A stretch of DNA of 64,000 bases from Mayfieldus sp963781495 (GTDB lineage Bacteria; Actinomycetota; Thermoleophilia; Solirubrobacterales; 70-9). The DNA lies in the NCBI GenBank assembly GCA_963781495.1, contig CAWAFX010000002.1:496001-560000 (forward strand), given 5' to 3'. The notes under the pieces were generated by a model. The model did no database searches. It had not been told where the DNA came from and worked only from the letters and a program-made list of their open reading frames with translations. Below, piece after piece: positions 41,550-49,780 of the stretch; the first letter of the stretch is position 1, and the number at the start of each line of letters is the position of its first letter. A program made the position numbers and the translations under genes.

Positions 41550-42041
41550 TCAGCTTGAACTGGGCTTTGCGCCGCCCTCGGCGATGAACTGATCGAGGCC
41601 CTGACGAGCGCGCCGGCGGACGGCCGAGCCGAGCGGCGGCAGGACCGTGATCGCCCAGCCCATCGGCCCCAGCGCCTGGCGCGACCAGCGCCCGAAATCG
41701 AAGTCGTCGACGTGATTGGCGATGAGGCCATCCTCGAAGGAAAACGTGGCCCGCACGTCATTCGTGACATGGCGCCCGGTCTGGGTGAAGGTGTAGCGGG
41801 CGATCCAGTGGGCGCTGCCGCTGCGCTCGTCGGCTTCGTGCTCGTGCAGCTCGACGTCGAGATCCTCCGCCCGCGAGGTCAGCATCCGCCACATTGCCCC
41901 CACCTCGGGGCCGTGCAGCTCGCCGAAGGCGGGATCGCGAAAGCGGGCATCGGTCGCGTAGCAGGCGGCCATCGCATCGCCGTCATGCCCGTCCAGCGCC
42001 CCGTAGAGGCGCTCGATCAGCTCGGCGTTGGCGGCGGCCAC
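41550..42041 (-). CDS. NTF2-like protein with C-terminal extension
   Basis: 163 residues from a GTG. The NTF2/SnoaL fold is visible in ERLYGALDGHDGDAMAACYATDARFRDPAFGELHGPEVGAMWRML and HWIARYTFTQTGRHVTNDVRATFSFEDGLIANHVDDFD. The last 35 residues (SRQALGPMGWAITVLPPLGSAVRRRARQGL) form a tail shared by such actinobacterial proteins. No catalytic residues can be named. Its start lies 2 bp from the YtoQ stop. Confidence 0.8.
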   Translation of the reverse strand: MAAANAELIERLYGALDGHDGDAMAACYATDARFRDPAFGELHGPEVGAMWRMLTSRAEDLDVELHEHEADERSGSAHWIARYTFTQTGRHVTNDVRATFSFEDGLIANHVDDFDFGRWSRQALGPMGWAITVLPPLGSAVRRRARQGLDQFIAEGGAKPSSS

Positions 42042-42043
42042 GA

Positions 42044-42508
42044 TCAGCTCGGCAGACTGCCGTCGATCACGTAGCGCAGGACGTCGACTACCTGCTCGGC
42101 GCTGCGCGCGGTGGCCAGCGCCCCGCGGTCGACCTCCTTCAGCGCATGGTCGATGTCCTCGTCGTGCAGGGTGACGATCGGCTTGCCCAGCGCCGCCGCG
42201 AAACCGGCGTCGAAGGCGGCGTTCCACTGCTTGTACTTGTCGCCGAAGCGAACGACGACGACGTCGGCGTTGCGGATCAGCGTCTGGGTGCGGATCGCGT
42301 TCACGCCAGCACCCTTGTGATCGCGCCAGAAGGCCTCCGGCTCCTCGCCCAGCGTCCCGGTGCCGGCGTCGTCGGATGCGGCGTGGTCGGTGACCGGTGC
42401 GCTCAGCTCGACCGGTAGGCCCGCCTGCTCGATTCCGCTGCGGATCCGCTGGCGCCAGTCGGAGTGGATCTCGCCCGAGAGATAGACGTTCCAGGAGCCG
42501 TTCTTCAC
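42044..42508 (-). CDS. YtoQ-family protein
   Basis: 154 residues from a GTG at 42508 (a TTG at 42532 is an alternative). It begins VKNGSWNVYLSGEIHSDWRQRI and contains PVTDHAASDDAG and NADVVVVRFGDKYKQWNAAFDAGFAAALGKPIVTLHDEDIDHALKEVDR, the family signature. The fold is nucleoside 2-deoxyribosyltransferase-like; function is unknown. It is cotranscribed with the NTF2-like gene downstream. Confidence 0.92.
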   Translation of the reverse strand: MKNGSWNVYLSGEIHSDWRQRIRSGIEQAGLPVELSAPVTDHAASDDAGTGTLGEEPEAFWRDHKGAGVNAIRTQTLIRNADVVVVRFGDKYKQWNAAFDAGFAAALGKPIVTLHDEDIDHALKEVDRGALATARSAEQVVDVLRYVIDGSLPS

Positions 42509-42557
42509 CGGGCCAAGCCTAACGGCCGGCAAAGGGCGTCATCGAGCGAGGCGGGGC

Positions 42558-42743
42558 TCAGGCAACCGGGCCGGACGTGGGGCCCACGCCGACCGAGGTG
42601 TGCCCGTGCTCCTCGACCGTCCTGGTCGAGTAACAGCGCCGGCAGCGCTGGAAGAAACCGTCGCGGGGGCCGATCGCAGTCCTCCAGTCGTGGCCGGAGA
42701 ACATGCAGCGCAGCTTCTTGGAGATCGGTGCGGTCACCGCCAT
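42558..42743 (-). CDS. Small possible zinc-binding protein (61 residues)
   Basis: Starts MAVTAPISKKLRCMFSGHDWRTAIGP at the ATG at 42743. A Cys-x4-His-x-Trp motif (CMFSGHDW) and a CRRCY pair suggest one zinc site. Similar short proteins occur widely in bacteria without an assigned role. A TTG at 42755 is an alternative start. Confidence 0.55.
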   Translation of the reverse strand: MAVTAPISKKLRCMFSGHDWRTAIGPRDGFFQRCRRCYSTRTVEEHGHTSVGVGPTSGPVA

Positions 42744-42866
42744 TGTCTTCGACAATCCCCTTTCAACCCTTTAGTGCCCGATCCAATAGCGCCTAGGCAA
42801 ATGGTCTAGGCGCGGACGAGCTTGGGTGCGGAGCAGACTACTCGCCCACCCGGCCCCTGCGTCGGC

Positions 42867-43265
42867 TCACCGCTTCGGCTGCCAGAAGGCGATCTCGGCC
42901 CCGGCCGGCGTAGTGACGACACTGCGCCACCCGGCCGGCCCTTCGCGCGGCTCCAGCAGCACCCGCGCGCCCCGCTCGCGGGCCCGCTCGGTGGCGGCTG
43001 CGATCTCGTCCACCTCGACGTAGGGAAGCCAGAGCGGGCGCCGCGTCCCGCACTCGACGACTCCGCCCCCGAGCCCGTTTCCCATCTCCAGTGCCAGATA
43101 GGAATTCCTTCCGGCTTCGATTCGCTGCGGGCGCCAGCCGCAGGTCTCGGCGTAGAACTCGCAGGCACGGGCAATGTCTCCCGTGTGCAGCTCGAGATGG
43201 ACGACGGGGTTGCCGGGGGCTCTTGTCACCTTCCTGTTACGACCCCGGCCAGGCCCGGAATTCAT
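42867..43265 (-). CDS. VOC-family (glyoxalase-like) protein
   Basis: 132 residues. VVHLELHTGDIARACEFYAETCGWRP, a typical VOC first half, and WLPYVEVDEIAAATERARERGARVLLEPREGPAG...VTTPAGAEIAFWQPK, a typical second half, are seen. Metal-binding His/Glu positions are partly kept (H24-x-E26, E of AEIAFW). Reaction unknown. The ATG at 43265 or the GTG at 43229 may be used; the upstream region is shared with the divergent sigma factor. Confidence 0.85.
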   Translation of the reverse strand: MNSGPGRGRNRKVTRAPGNPVVHLELHTGDIARACEFYAETCGWRPQRIEAGRNSYLALEMGNGLGGGVVECGTRRPLWLPYVEVDEIAAATERARERGARVLLEPREGPAGWRSVVTTPAGAEIAFWQPKR

Positions 43266-43315
43266 CGGTCGCCCCGATGAGTTCGATCTCCGGCGGTCGT
43301 CTAGTCTGCTGATTA

Positions 43316-44431
43316 GTGAGTAGCGCAGCGACAGAGGCGACGGTCGAGCAGCGTGAGCTGCTCGAGGCGGCCCGCAGCGGCGACGAAAACGCCTTCGCGC
43401 GGCTCACCGAGCCCTACCGCGGCGAACTGCAGGCGCACTGCTACCGGATGCTCGGCTCGATCCACGACGCCGAGGACGCACTGCAGGAGGCTCTGCTGCG
43501 CGCCTGGCGTGGACTGCCCAAGTTCGAAGGCCGCAGCTCGCTGCGCTCCTGGCTCTACCGGATCGCGACCAACAGCTCGCTGGACGCGATCGAGCGCCGC
43601 CCCAAGCGCGTGCTGCCGATCGACTACGACCCCGCCGACCCCCATCAGGGTCCAGGCGAGCCGCTGATCGAGTCGGTCTGGGTCGAGCCCTTCGCGGACG
43701 AGAAGCTCAGCCTCGAGGACGGCCTCGCCGGTCCCGAGGCCCGCTACGAGCAGCGCGAAAGCGTCGAGCTCGCCTTCATCGCCGCCCTCCAGCACCTGCC
43801 CCCGAACCAGCGTGCGGCGCTGATCCTGCGCGAGGTGCTCGGCTTCTCGGCCAAGGAGGCCGCCGCGACGCTGGAGACGACCACGGCTTCGATCAACAGC
43901 GCCCTGCAGCGGGCGCGGGCGACGATCGAGGACCGCCTCCCCGAGGAGAGCCAGCAGGCCACCCTGCGCACCCTCGGCGACGAGCGGCTGACCGAGATCG
44001 TCGACGGCTACGTCGATGCCTGGCAGCGGGGTGACGTCGACGCGGTCGTCGGGATGCTGACCGAGGATGCCGCCTTCTCGATGCCGCCGCTTCAGACCTG
44101 GTTCCGCGGTCGCGAGGACATCGCGATCTTCCTCGCCGGCTGGCCCCTCTCCGGCGACTGGCGCTGGCGCCCGCTGCGCGTGCAGGCCAACGGGCAGCCG
44201 GCGCTCGCCTTCTACAGCTGGGATCCCGACGAGGGCTGTTTCATGCCCTTCGCCCTCAACGTGCTGACCCTGCGCGGCGAGCGGATCAGCGAGGTCACCG
44301 CCTTCATCACCCGCTCGACCGAGGATCCCGACCGCGAGGTGCTGGCGCGCCTGCCGGAGCAGCCTTTCGAGCCGATCCGCCTCGCGGCCGCCTTCGAGAA
44401 CTTCGGGCTGCCGAGCCGGCTTGACGACTGA
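43316..44431 (+). CDS. ECF sigma factor with C-terminal SnoaL-like domain
   Basis: 371 residues from a GTG. Sigma region 2 (AHCYRMLGSIHDAEDALQEALLRAWRGLPKFEGRSSLRSWLYRIATNSSLDAIE) and region 4 (FIAALQHLPPNQRAALILREVLGFSAKEAAATLETTTASINSALQRARATIE) are intact. A C-terminal SnoaL-like domain (YVDAWQRGDVDAVVGMLTEDAAFSMPPLQTWFRGREDIAIFLAGWPLSG...) is fused, as in SigX5/ECF-type proteins where the extra domain controls activity in place of an anti-sigma factor. The neighbouring genes 44483 and 43265 are plausible targets but no promoter motif was tested. Confidence 0.93.
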   Translation: MSSAATEATVEQRELLEAARSGDENAFARLTEPYRGELQAHCYRMLGSIHDAEDALQEALLRAWRGLPKFEGRSSLRSWLYRIATNSSLDAIERRPKRVLPIDYDPADPHQGPGEPLIESVWVEPFADEKLSLEDGLAGPEARYEQRESVELAFIAALQHLPPNQRAALILREVLGFSAKEAAATLETTTASINSALQRARATIEDRLPEESQQATLRTLGDERLTEIVDGYVDAWQRGDVDAVVGMLTEDAAFSMPPLQTWFRGREDIAIFLAGWPLSGDWRWRPLRVQANGQPALAFYSWDPDEGCFMPFALNVLTLRGERISEVTAFITRSTEDPDREVLARLPEQPFEPIRLAAAFENFGLPSRLDD

Positions 44432-44482
44432 TCTCGGCGATCGCGATTAGTTTCGGCGCCGGCACCGGTCTGAAGGCGTGAA

Positions 44483-45094
44483 ATGGGAATCGTCGCCTCG
44501 GACATCACGGTCTCGCTTGACGGCTTCGTCGCCGGGCCCAACGACAGCCCCGAGCTGGGCCTCGGCGAGGGCGGCGAGCGCCTTCATGAATGGGTCTACG
44601 GCCTGAAGACCTGGCGCGAGCCCCACGGGCTCGAAGGCGGCGAGACCAACCAGGACTCCGAGGTGCTCGACGAGTCCTTCCGCGACGTCGGCGCGATCGT
44701 GCTCGGAAAGCGGATGTACGAGAACGCCAAGGGCTGGGGCGAGGATCCGCCCTTCAAGGTGCCGGTCTTCGTCCTCGCGCACGAGGGGCGGGAGAGGATG
44801 GTCAAGGGCGAGACGAGCTTCGACTTCGTCAGCGAGGGGATCGAGAGCGCTGTCGAGCAGGCGAGGGCCGCCGCCGGCGAAGGCGACGTCTCGATCGCCG
44901 GCGGGGCGAGCACCATCCAGCAGACGATCTCCGCCGGCCTGCTCGAGCAGATCCAGATCCACCTGGTACCGATCCTGCTCGGGGGCGGGGTGCGCCTGTT
45001 CGAAGGCCTCGACCCTGAGGCGACCACGCTTGAGCTGACGAGGGTGATCGACTCACCCGGCGTCACCCACCTGCGCTACCGCGTCGGCGCCTAG
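44483..45094 (+). CDS. RibD C-terminal/dihydrofolate-reductase-like protein
   Basis: 203 residues. MGIVASDITVSLDGFVAGPNDS, AIVLGKRMYENAKGWGEDPPF, DVSIAGGASTIQQTISAGLLEQIQIHLVPILLGGGVRLFEGL match the dihydrofolate reductase-like (RibD_C) family common in actinobacteria. It probably uses NADPH on a small or unidentified substrate. It lies 51 bp after the sigma gene in the same direction. Confidence 0.9.
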   Translation: MGIVASDITVSLDGFVAGPNDSPELGLGEGGERLHEWVYGLKTWREPHGLEGGETNQDSEVLDESFRDVGAIVLGKRMYENAKGWGEDPPFKVPVFVLAHEGRERMVKGETSFDFVSEGIESAVEQARAAAGEGDVSIAGGASTIQQTISAGLLEQIQIHLVPILLGGGVRLFEGLDPEATTLELTRVIDSPGVTHLRYRVGA

Positions 45095-45150
45095 GAGTCC
45101 TTGGCGATCGAGTAGACCAGCTCGACGACCCCGTCGGGGAAGCTCTGCCT

Positions 45151-45429
45151 TCAGCCCGCGCCGTGGTCGCGCTTGGCCTCTTCCTCCATTCGCTCGAGGC
45201 GCGTGTAGTAGTCCGGGAATTCATTCAGATGAGCCAGGGCTATCTTCGCCGTGGTGGTCGGCTCGTCGTCGGTCACGTTGGTCGCCGGATCATGGAGCCC
45301 ATGTTCGAGCTCCACATCCATGCCCGTGCGGAATTGGTCGACGTCGAACGGCGCCGAATCCCAGTCGATGCCGATCTCCTCGCCGAATCGACGCGCCTCC
45401 TCAGCAGTGAAGCTCCGGCGGGCTTCCAT
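45151..45429 (-). CDS. DUF5661-family small protein
   Basis: 92 residues from the ATG at 45429. RRFGEEIGIDWDSAPFDVDQFRTGMDVELEHGLHDPATNVTDDEPTTTAKIALAHLNEFPDYYTRLERMEEEA is the family pattern. Function unknown. It starts 5 bp after the cytochrome b-type operon and may be its last gene. Confidence 0.8.
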   Translation of the reverse strand: MEARRSFTAEEARRFGEEIGIDWDSAPFDVDQFRTGMDVELEHGLHDPATNVTDDEPTTTAKIALAHLNEFPDYYTRLERMEEEAKRDHGAG

Positions 45430-45434
45430 CCGGG

Positions 45435-46400
45435 CTATCGACCCTCGGCTCGCTTGTAGTGATCGCGCCAGATCAGCCGGTGTACGCCGAGGTGCCGCGG
45501 CAGGCTGCGAAGGCCGGGGATGAACGGGATGCCGACGAAGGCGACGCTGAGCAGGCCCATCAAGGCGAAGATCAGCGCGTCCGCGTTCTCTGAGCTCTTG
45601 AACGGCTCGATCTGGTACCAGAAGGTGTAGAGCCAAAGCCAGACCTGACCTGGATAGCTCCCGGTCTCGTTCATCATTCCCCACTGGTCGCCGAGCAGAT
45701 TCTGGCCGGAGGCGCGGTCCTCGAAGTAGCTGCCGCCCGAGATGAACAGCAGCGGCTTGGTGTAGTCGGTCTGGTAGAACTGGCGCGACGTCAACAGGGC
45801 GCCATCGAGGCCACCGCTTTGGGCGAGGCCCAGGAGGGAGCTCATCATCGGAGCGACGGGCCCGTATGCGCCGGGGGGAAGCTTCGGAAGCCCGCCTGGG
45901 AAGCGGGCGTGGTCCAACCCAGAGGTATAGGCGTCGGTCCAGCGCATCCGTTGCGCGGCGGGTGCCGCCTGATATGCGGCCAAGGCGAGGCGAAGGGCAC
46001 CGTTTCCGGGGATGGTGCGCAGCGGGTTCAGCACGAAGTCGTTGGCGGTGTCGATTGGGATCCGGACTCCCGGCACACACTGCAGGCAGAGGGGGCCGAT
46101 TTTCTGAGCCGCATCGGGCGTGTGGTTATACGGGGGTCCATAGCCGGCGAGCTCGCTTGATCCATCGAGCTCGCTGACCGCCGTCGCCACGAAGTCGCCG
46201 GGGTCGGCGCGGGCCCACTGCTGGATCGTGATCGGCGGGTCATCGGGAGAGGAGAAGAGGATGGCCAGGATCACCGTCAGGGCGGCGACCACCGCCAACG
46301 CGATGGCGAATTCCTTGACCAGGTCGTAGCGCACGTACTCTCCCCGCCACTCGCCCGGATCATCGGGTGACCGCGCGGGCGCCTGCCTGGCCGTGGTCAC
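45435..46400 (-). CDS. Cytochrome b C-terminal/subunit IV-like protein with large external insert
   Basis: 321 residues from a GTG overlapping the cytochrome b stop (GTGA). One membrane segment near the N-terminus (LVKEFAIALAVVAALTVILAILF), then a soluble stretch of about 180 residues (SSPDDPPITIQQWARADPGDFVATAVSELDG...), then membrane segments including DALIFALMGLLSVAFVGIPFIPGL. The FSSPDDPP and 'GYGPPYN' blocks occur in actinobacterial proteins beside cytochrome b. A CLQC pair is present without a heme-c His (CxxCH) and the quinol-site PEWY motif of ordinary subunit IV is not seen. Role in quinol electron transfer is inferred from its neighbour. Confidence 0.75.
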   Translation of the reverse strand: MTTARQAPARSPDDPGEWRGEYVRYDLVKEFAIALAVVAALTVILAILFSSPDDPPITIQQWARADPGDFVATAVSELDGSSELAGYGPPYNHTPDAAQKIGPLCLQCVPGVRIPIDTANDFVLNPLRTIPGNGALRLALAAYQAAPAAQRMRWTDAYTSGLDHARFPGGLPKLPPGAYGPVAPMMSSLLGLAQSGGLDGALLTSRQFYQTDYTKPLLFISGGSYFEDRASGQNLLGDQWGMMNETGSYPGQVWLWLYTFWYQIEPFKSSENADALIFALMGLLSVAFVGIPFIPGLRSLPRHLGVHRLIWRDHYKRAEGR

Positions 46401-47053
46401 TGCGCCCCCGCTTCGCCGGGCGCAGACGCCTTGGTCGCGGTTGGGGTCCTGGCGGGGTACGGCGGCACGACCCCGTGCCGGCGTACCAGCAGGACGTGCC
46501 AGATGACCAGGGCCGCGACAGCGACCGGAAGCAGGATGACGTGCCAGGTGTACATCTGACCGAAGTCCGTGACCCTGAAGTAGGCGCCGATTCCAACCGA
46601 GTTGAGCCCGTCCTTGCCTTCGCTGGCGATCCACTGGGCGTCGAAGTTCTGTTGCGAGAGATAGCCCGTGAATGCGGTGCCGATCGCGATCAGGAACACG
46701 ATCGCCCCGGTGACCCAGGTGCGCGCCCGTCCGCCCCGCCATGCCCCCATGAAGAACTTCCCCCACAGGTGAACGACCATGACGAAGAAGAACAGCTCCA
46801 CCGCCCACAGATGGATGCTGTTGAAGAACCGCCCGGCGCTCGAGACATGCCACCAGGCGGGGCCCTTGAGGCCGAGGATCATCCCCGACGCGATCACGAC
46901 GATCAATGCGGCGATCGTCGCCACGCCGAACACGTAGATCCACGAGGCCACATAGGCGGGCTGGCGATCGGGAAGCAGCTTCTCCGGGGGCAGCGCACGG
47001 ACGGCTCGCTCCCGCACCCACTCCGTCCACATCTTTGACTCCTCGGGGCTCAC
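46397..47053 (-). CDS. Cytochrome b N-terminal (b6-like) subunit
   Basis: 218 residues from a GTG. Four hydrophobic helices: YVASWIYVFGVATIAALIVVIASGMIL, FFNSIHLWAVELFFFVMVVHLWGKFFMG, TWVTGAIVFLIAIGTAFTGYL, YTWHVILLPVAVAALVIWHVLLVRRH. Two His on helix 2 (SIHL, VVHL) and two on helix 4 (TWHV, IWHV) are the expected ligands of two b hemes. Stop and start overlap both neighbours. This is the core of a quinol oxidoreductase or a related b-type module. Confidence 0.93.
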   Translation of the reverse strand: MSPEESKMWTEWVRERAVRALPPEKLLPDRQPAYVASWIYVFGVATIAALIVVIASGMILGLKGPAWWHVSSAGRFFNSIHLWAVELFFFVMVVHLWGKFFMGAWRGGRARTWVTGAIVFLIAIGTAFTGYLSQQNFDAQWIASEGKDGLNSVGIGAYFRVTDFGQMYTWHVILLPVAVAALVIWHVLLVRRHGVVPPYPARTPTATKASAPGEAGAQ

Positions 47054-47208
47054 GGCTCGCGATAGCGGGTCGGGAACGGCAGTGCGATCGCCGCGACGAA
47101 GACGACGATCATCAGCACGATCACGATCACGTTCGGCACCGACATCTGGAAAAAGTGCCAGTGCACGTAGTGAGCCGGATTGTTGAGATTGAAGAGCGCT
47201 GCCAGCAT
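47050..47208 (-). CDS. 52-residue membrane protein of the cytochrome b operon
   Basis: ATG at 47208; the TGA overlaps the GTG of cytochrome b. The peptide starts MLAALFNLNNPAHYVHWHFFQMS and has one membrane segment (VPNVIVIVLMIVVFVAAIAL) then a basic tail (FPTRYREP). The HYVHWH cluster gives three His at the membrane face. Coupled overlap argues it is a real subunit, perhaps an assembly or stabilising peptide; no family is recognised. Confidence 0.7.
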   Translation of the reverse strand: MLAALFNLNNPAHYVHWHFFQMSVPNVIVIVLMIVVFVAAIALPFPTRYREP

Positions 47209-47281
47209 TCTCAACCCCCTCCCAGGGGCATCCTAGTCGGGCGGCGTCCGCTGAGTCAACGTATTTGAGAAAAGGCTCGGG

Positions 47282-48799
47282 CTAGCCCGGGGCCGGGAAG
47301 ACCCCGACCGAGTTGGCCCCACGGTGCAGGCTCGAGGGCGGCACCACCGCGCCCCACCTGGTCCTGCCCCCGAAGCGGAAGGCGCGGCAGGTGGCGACGA
47401 TGCGACCGTTGATGGCGATCGCGATCACCTTGCCCGCCGCGGAGGACCCGATCGTCCCGTCGACGAAGGCCGGCACCTTTGCCCCGCGCTCCAGCCTGAC
47501 GTGACCGAAGTCGAGATTGGGATCGAGCGCCACGCCCGCGGCAAGGTGATTCGGGGCGCGCCGGCCGATCAGCCTCGAACGCGGTCCGAGCTGAAACAGG
47601 CCTGTGTGGGCTCCGAGTTGCTTGGCCGCACGGCGAAGCACGGCCTGGCGCTGGGCCAGGAACTGGTCAAACGATTCCGAGGCCTCGTTCTTGAGGCCGT
47701 TGGCGATCGTGATCGTGCCCCCTGTCGTGTCGTCGGGTATCGGCACCCCCTGGGCCTGATAGGGGAGCTTCAGCCCCAGCGTCTGCGCCGTCGTCGGCAC
47801 GATGTCGATCGAGTGGGTGTGGATGTCGGAGACCGTGCCCTTGGATTGACCGGGGTACTTGATGAACAGCGGCGGGTTGGCGATGCCGCCGAAGTCATCG
47901 GGGATTGCGATGCGGCGAAATGTCGTCGGGTCGAAGCTGATCCCGTGGTCGGCGGTGACGATCACGAGCGCCTGGTTCCAGATCCCGACCTTCTTCAGAC
48001 GCGCGATCATCTGAGCGGTCAGGGTGTCTGCGTAGCCGGTCTGTATGTAGTGGCGCTGCCAGGTGCTCGCCGTGCCCCCGACTCCGCCGGCCCAGCGCTG
48101 CGCGTTTGAGTTGCCGACGTCGGAGATCGGCGTGTAGTTGTAAGAGCGCCCGTCGGGGAGGAAGTGAAACGGCTCGTGGGGCACCTCCATGTGGATGAAG
48201 TTGAGGCTGCGAGGGCCGGAGTGGATCCCGCGCAGCCAGTGCTCGAACTCCCCCGGCTTTGGCGGCACGAAGGCGTCCTGGGCGAACTGGCCGGCGCTCA
48301 GGCCCTTGCCGGCGGCCGAACCTGAGTGGCCGCCGCAGAGCGACGGCGGGCAGACCTGGGTGACCGGCTCGTGGACGTTGAAGCGGTACTTGCCGCCGAG
48401 CAGGCTGAAGATGCTGTTTGGCTGGTCTGCGGCGATCGGCAGGGTTTCGTAACCGGGGTTGATCCCGGTCTCGATCGCCGGCACCGCACGGCCGGTGAAG
48501 TCGGCGACGGTGGTGTTGTCGCGATACCAGGTCGAGTGGGCCGCGAGGCGGGCGAAGCCCGGGAAGCGCCTGCGGTCGATACGCGTCCCGGCGGGGTTCA
48601 TCAAGGTCGCGGTCGGCAACTCGTCGAAGACGACCTCGACCACGGGCGCCCCCTCACTGGGGGCGTTGACGGCGGCCGTCGCGGTGGAGGCGTCGGCCCC
48701 CTTGGCCCCGTCACCGCGGGTCAGCCCGTAGACGATCAGCCCGGCGGCGGCGAGCGCGACCACGGCGGTCAGAGCGGCGAGGCGAGAGTTCATTCTCAT
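47282..48799 (-). CDS. Membrane-anchored sulfatase/alkaline-phosphatase-fold enzyme
   Basis: 505 residues from the ATG at 48799 (48793 also possible). An N-terminal anchor (LAALTAVVALAAAGLIVYGL) is followed by a sulfatase-like fold: EVVFDELPTATLM, the nucleophile region TTVADFTGRAVPAIETG where a Thr (not Cys/Ser for formylglycine) is likely the nucleophile, HMEVPHEPFHFLP, ALVIVTADHGISF. This layout fits phosphoglycerol-transferase-like or phosphoethanolamine-type enzymes rather than true sulfatases. Substrate unknown. Acts outside the membrane. Confidence 0.8.
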   Translation of the reverse strand: MRMNSRLAALTAVVALAAAGLIVYGLTRGDGAKGADASTATAAVNAPSEGAPVVEVVFDELPTATLMNPAGTRIDRRRFPGFARLAAHSTWYRDNTTVADFTGRAVPAIETGINPGYETLPIAADQPNSIFSLLGGKYRFNVHEPVTQVCPPSLCGGHSGSAAGKGLSAGQFAQDAFVPPKPGEFEHWLRGIHSGPRSLNFIHMEVPHEPFHFLPDGRSYNYTPISDVGNSNAQRWAGGVGGTASTWQRHYIQTGYADTLTAQMIARLKKVGIWNQALVIVTADHGISFDPTTFRRIAIPDDFGGIANPPLFIKYPGQSKGTVSDIHTHSIDIVPTTAQTLGLKLPYQAQGVPIPDDTTGGTITIANGLKNEASESFDQFLAQRQAVLRRAAKQLGAHTGLFQLGPRSRLIGRRAPNHLAAGVALDPNLDFGHVRLERGAKVPAFVDGTIGSSAAGKVIAIAINGRIVATCRAFRFGGRTRWGAVVPPSSLHRGANSVGVFPAPG

Positions 48800-48875
48800 C
48801 AAGGGCCGGCGGAAGATACCCGGCTCCCTAAGCGGAACCTGAACATGGTGGCGCCGGGGCGGGATACTGCGCCCC

Positions 48876-49115
48876 ATGGGCGACGACAACGTCGAGACCC
48901 TTCAGGCGGGGACGTCGTCTATGAGGACACGATCCTGCCCGATCACGGGGACGAGGCCTATCACGGCCACGAGGGCCTGATCCGGGCGGCGAAGCGCTGA
49001 TCGAAGGCTCGGATTTGCTGCGGATCGAGCTGGAGGAGATCAACGACGAGGGCGATCGTCCACTTCAAGTCGTCGAGTCCGGAGGGGACGCCGCAGCTCG
49101 ACGCGGCCGGATAGC
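48876..49115 (+). pseudogene. Decayed SnoaL-like gene
   Basis: The start MGDDNVETLQAG is in one frame and continues after a frame change as GDVVYEDTILPDHGDEAYHGHEGLIRAAKR before a stop. About 10 bp later a third piece in another frame reads LLRIELEEINDEGDR. In order these match the start, middle and later part of SnoaL-like stress proteins, but bits are missing between them. It is read as a gene fragment left by deletions and frameshifts. It ends against the convergent cupin gene. Confidence 0.6.
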
Positions 49116-49117
49116 CG

Positions 49118-49474
49118 CTACTCGTTGTTGCGCACGTCCTCGGCGAAGCCGACGTTCGGCGCGTGAACGTTGAGCAGGCGCAGCTCTCCGTCGCCGGCTT
49201 TGCGGAAGCCGTGCTCGACCCCGGTCGGGGCCGAGACCCAGCTGCCCACCGGGGCGCGCAGGACCTCACCGTCGACCGTGAACTCGGCCTCGCCCTCGAG
49301 CACGTAGAAGCTGTCGGCGTGATTGCCGTGGCGGTGTGGCGGCACGCCCTCGAAGTCGGGGCCGAACCAGAGCTCGATCACCTCCAGCTCGGGCAGCTCG
49401 CAGAGGATGCGGTGGTGGCGGCTGCCGCGAGGGGCGTGTTCGCCGCCTTCTGGGCCGATCGCGACGTTGTCCAT
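49118..49474 (-). CDS. Cupin-domain protein
   Basis: 118 residues. The two cupin motifs are seen: PPHRHGNHADSFYVLEGEAEFTVDGE (metal His-x-His...Glu) and GSWVSAPTGVEHGFRKAGDGELRLLN (His). Small one-domain cupins act as isomerases, dioxygenases or sensors, so the reaction is unknown. It is 49 bp from tRNA-Ser(CGA). Confidence 0.88.
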   Translation of the reverse strand: MDNVAIGPEGGEHAPRGSRHHRILCELPELEVIELWFGPDFEGVPPHRHGNHADSFYVLEGEAEFTVDGEVLRAPVGSWVSAPTGVEHGFRKAGDGELRLLNVHAPNVGFAEDVRNNE

Positions 49475-49522
49475 CAGCCCATCCTAGGACCAGGTTGCGG
49501 ACCGCAAAGCCGCACAGGAAAG

Positions 49523-49611
49523 CGGAGGGGGTGGGATTCGAACCCACGAGGGACCCAAAGGCCCCCAACGGTTTTCGAGACCGCCCCGTTCAACCACTCC
49601 GGCACCCCTCC
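49523..49611 (-). tRNA. tRNA-Ser (anticodon CGA)
   Basis: Acceptor GGAGGGG pairs with CCCCTCC; the anticodon loop reads CTCGAAA with CGA; a long variable arm is present, as in tRNA-Ser; the T-loop TTCGAAT is intact and the discriminator is G. Confidence 0.95.
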
Positions 49612-49653
49612 GGGGAAGCCGCCAAGAGGCTAGCGGGGGACAGGACCGGGGAG

Positions 49654-49742
49654 CGGAGAGGGTGGGATTCGAACCCACGAGGCAGGGTAACCCGCCCACG
49701 CGGTTTCCAGCCGCGCTCCTTAAGCCACTCGGACACCTCTCC
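49654..49742 (-). tRNA. tRNA-Ser (anticodon GGA)
   Basis: Acceptor GGAGAGG pairs with CCTCTCC; anticodon loop CTGGAAA with GGA; long variable arm; T-loop TTCGAAT; discriminator G. It lies 42 bp from the other tRNA-Ser and probably shares its transcript. Confidence 0.95.
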
Positions 49743-49780
49743 GGGCGCTGCGCAAAGGGTATCCCTCCCGGTCGAAGAGA

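Noticed and set aside
45093..45150. Short minus-strand remnant (QSFPDGVVELVYSIAKDS then stop)
   Set aside because: Only 18 residues, with no recognisable family; may be a gene end left by deletion but cannot be supported.
46050..46115. CLQC motif as a heme c site in the subunit IV-like protein
   Set aside because: There is no His after the second Cys (CLQCV), so it is not CxxCH.
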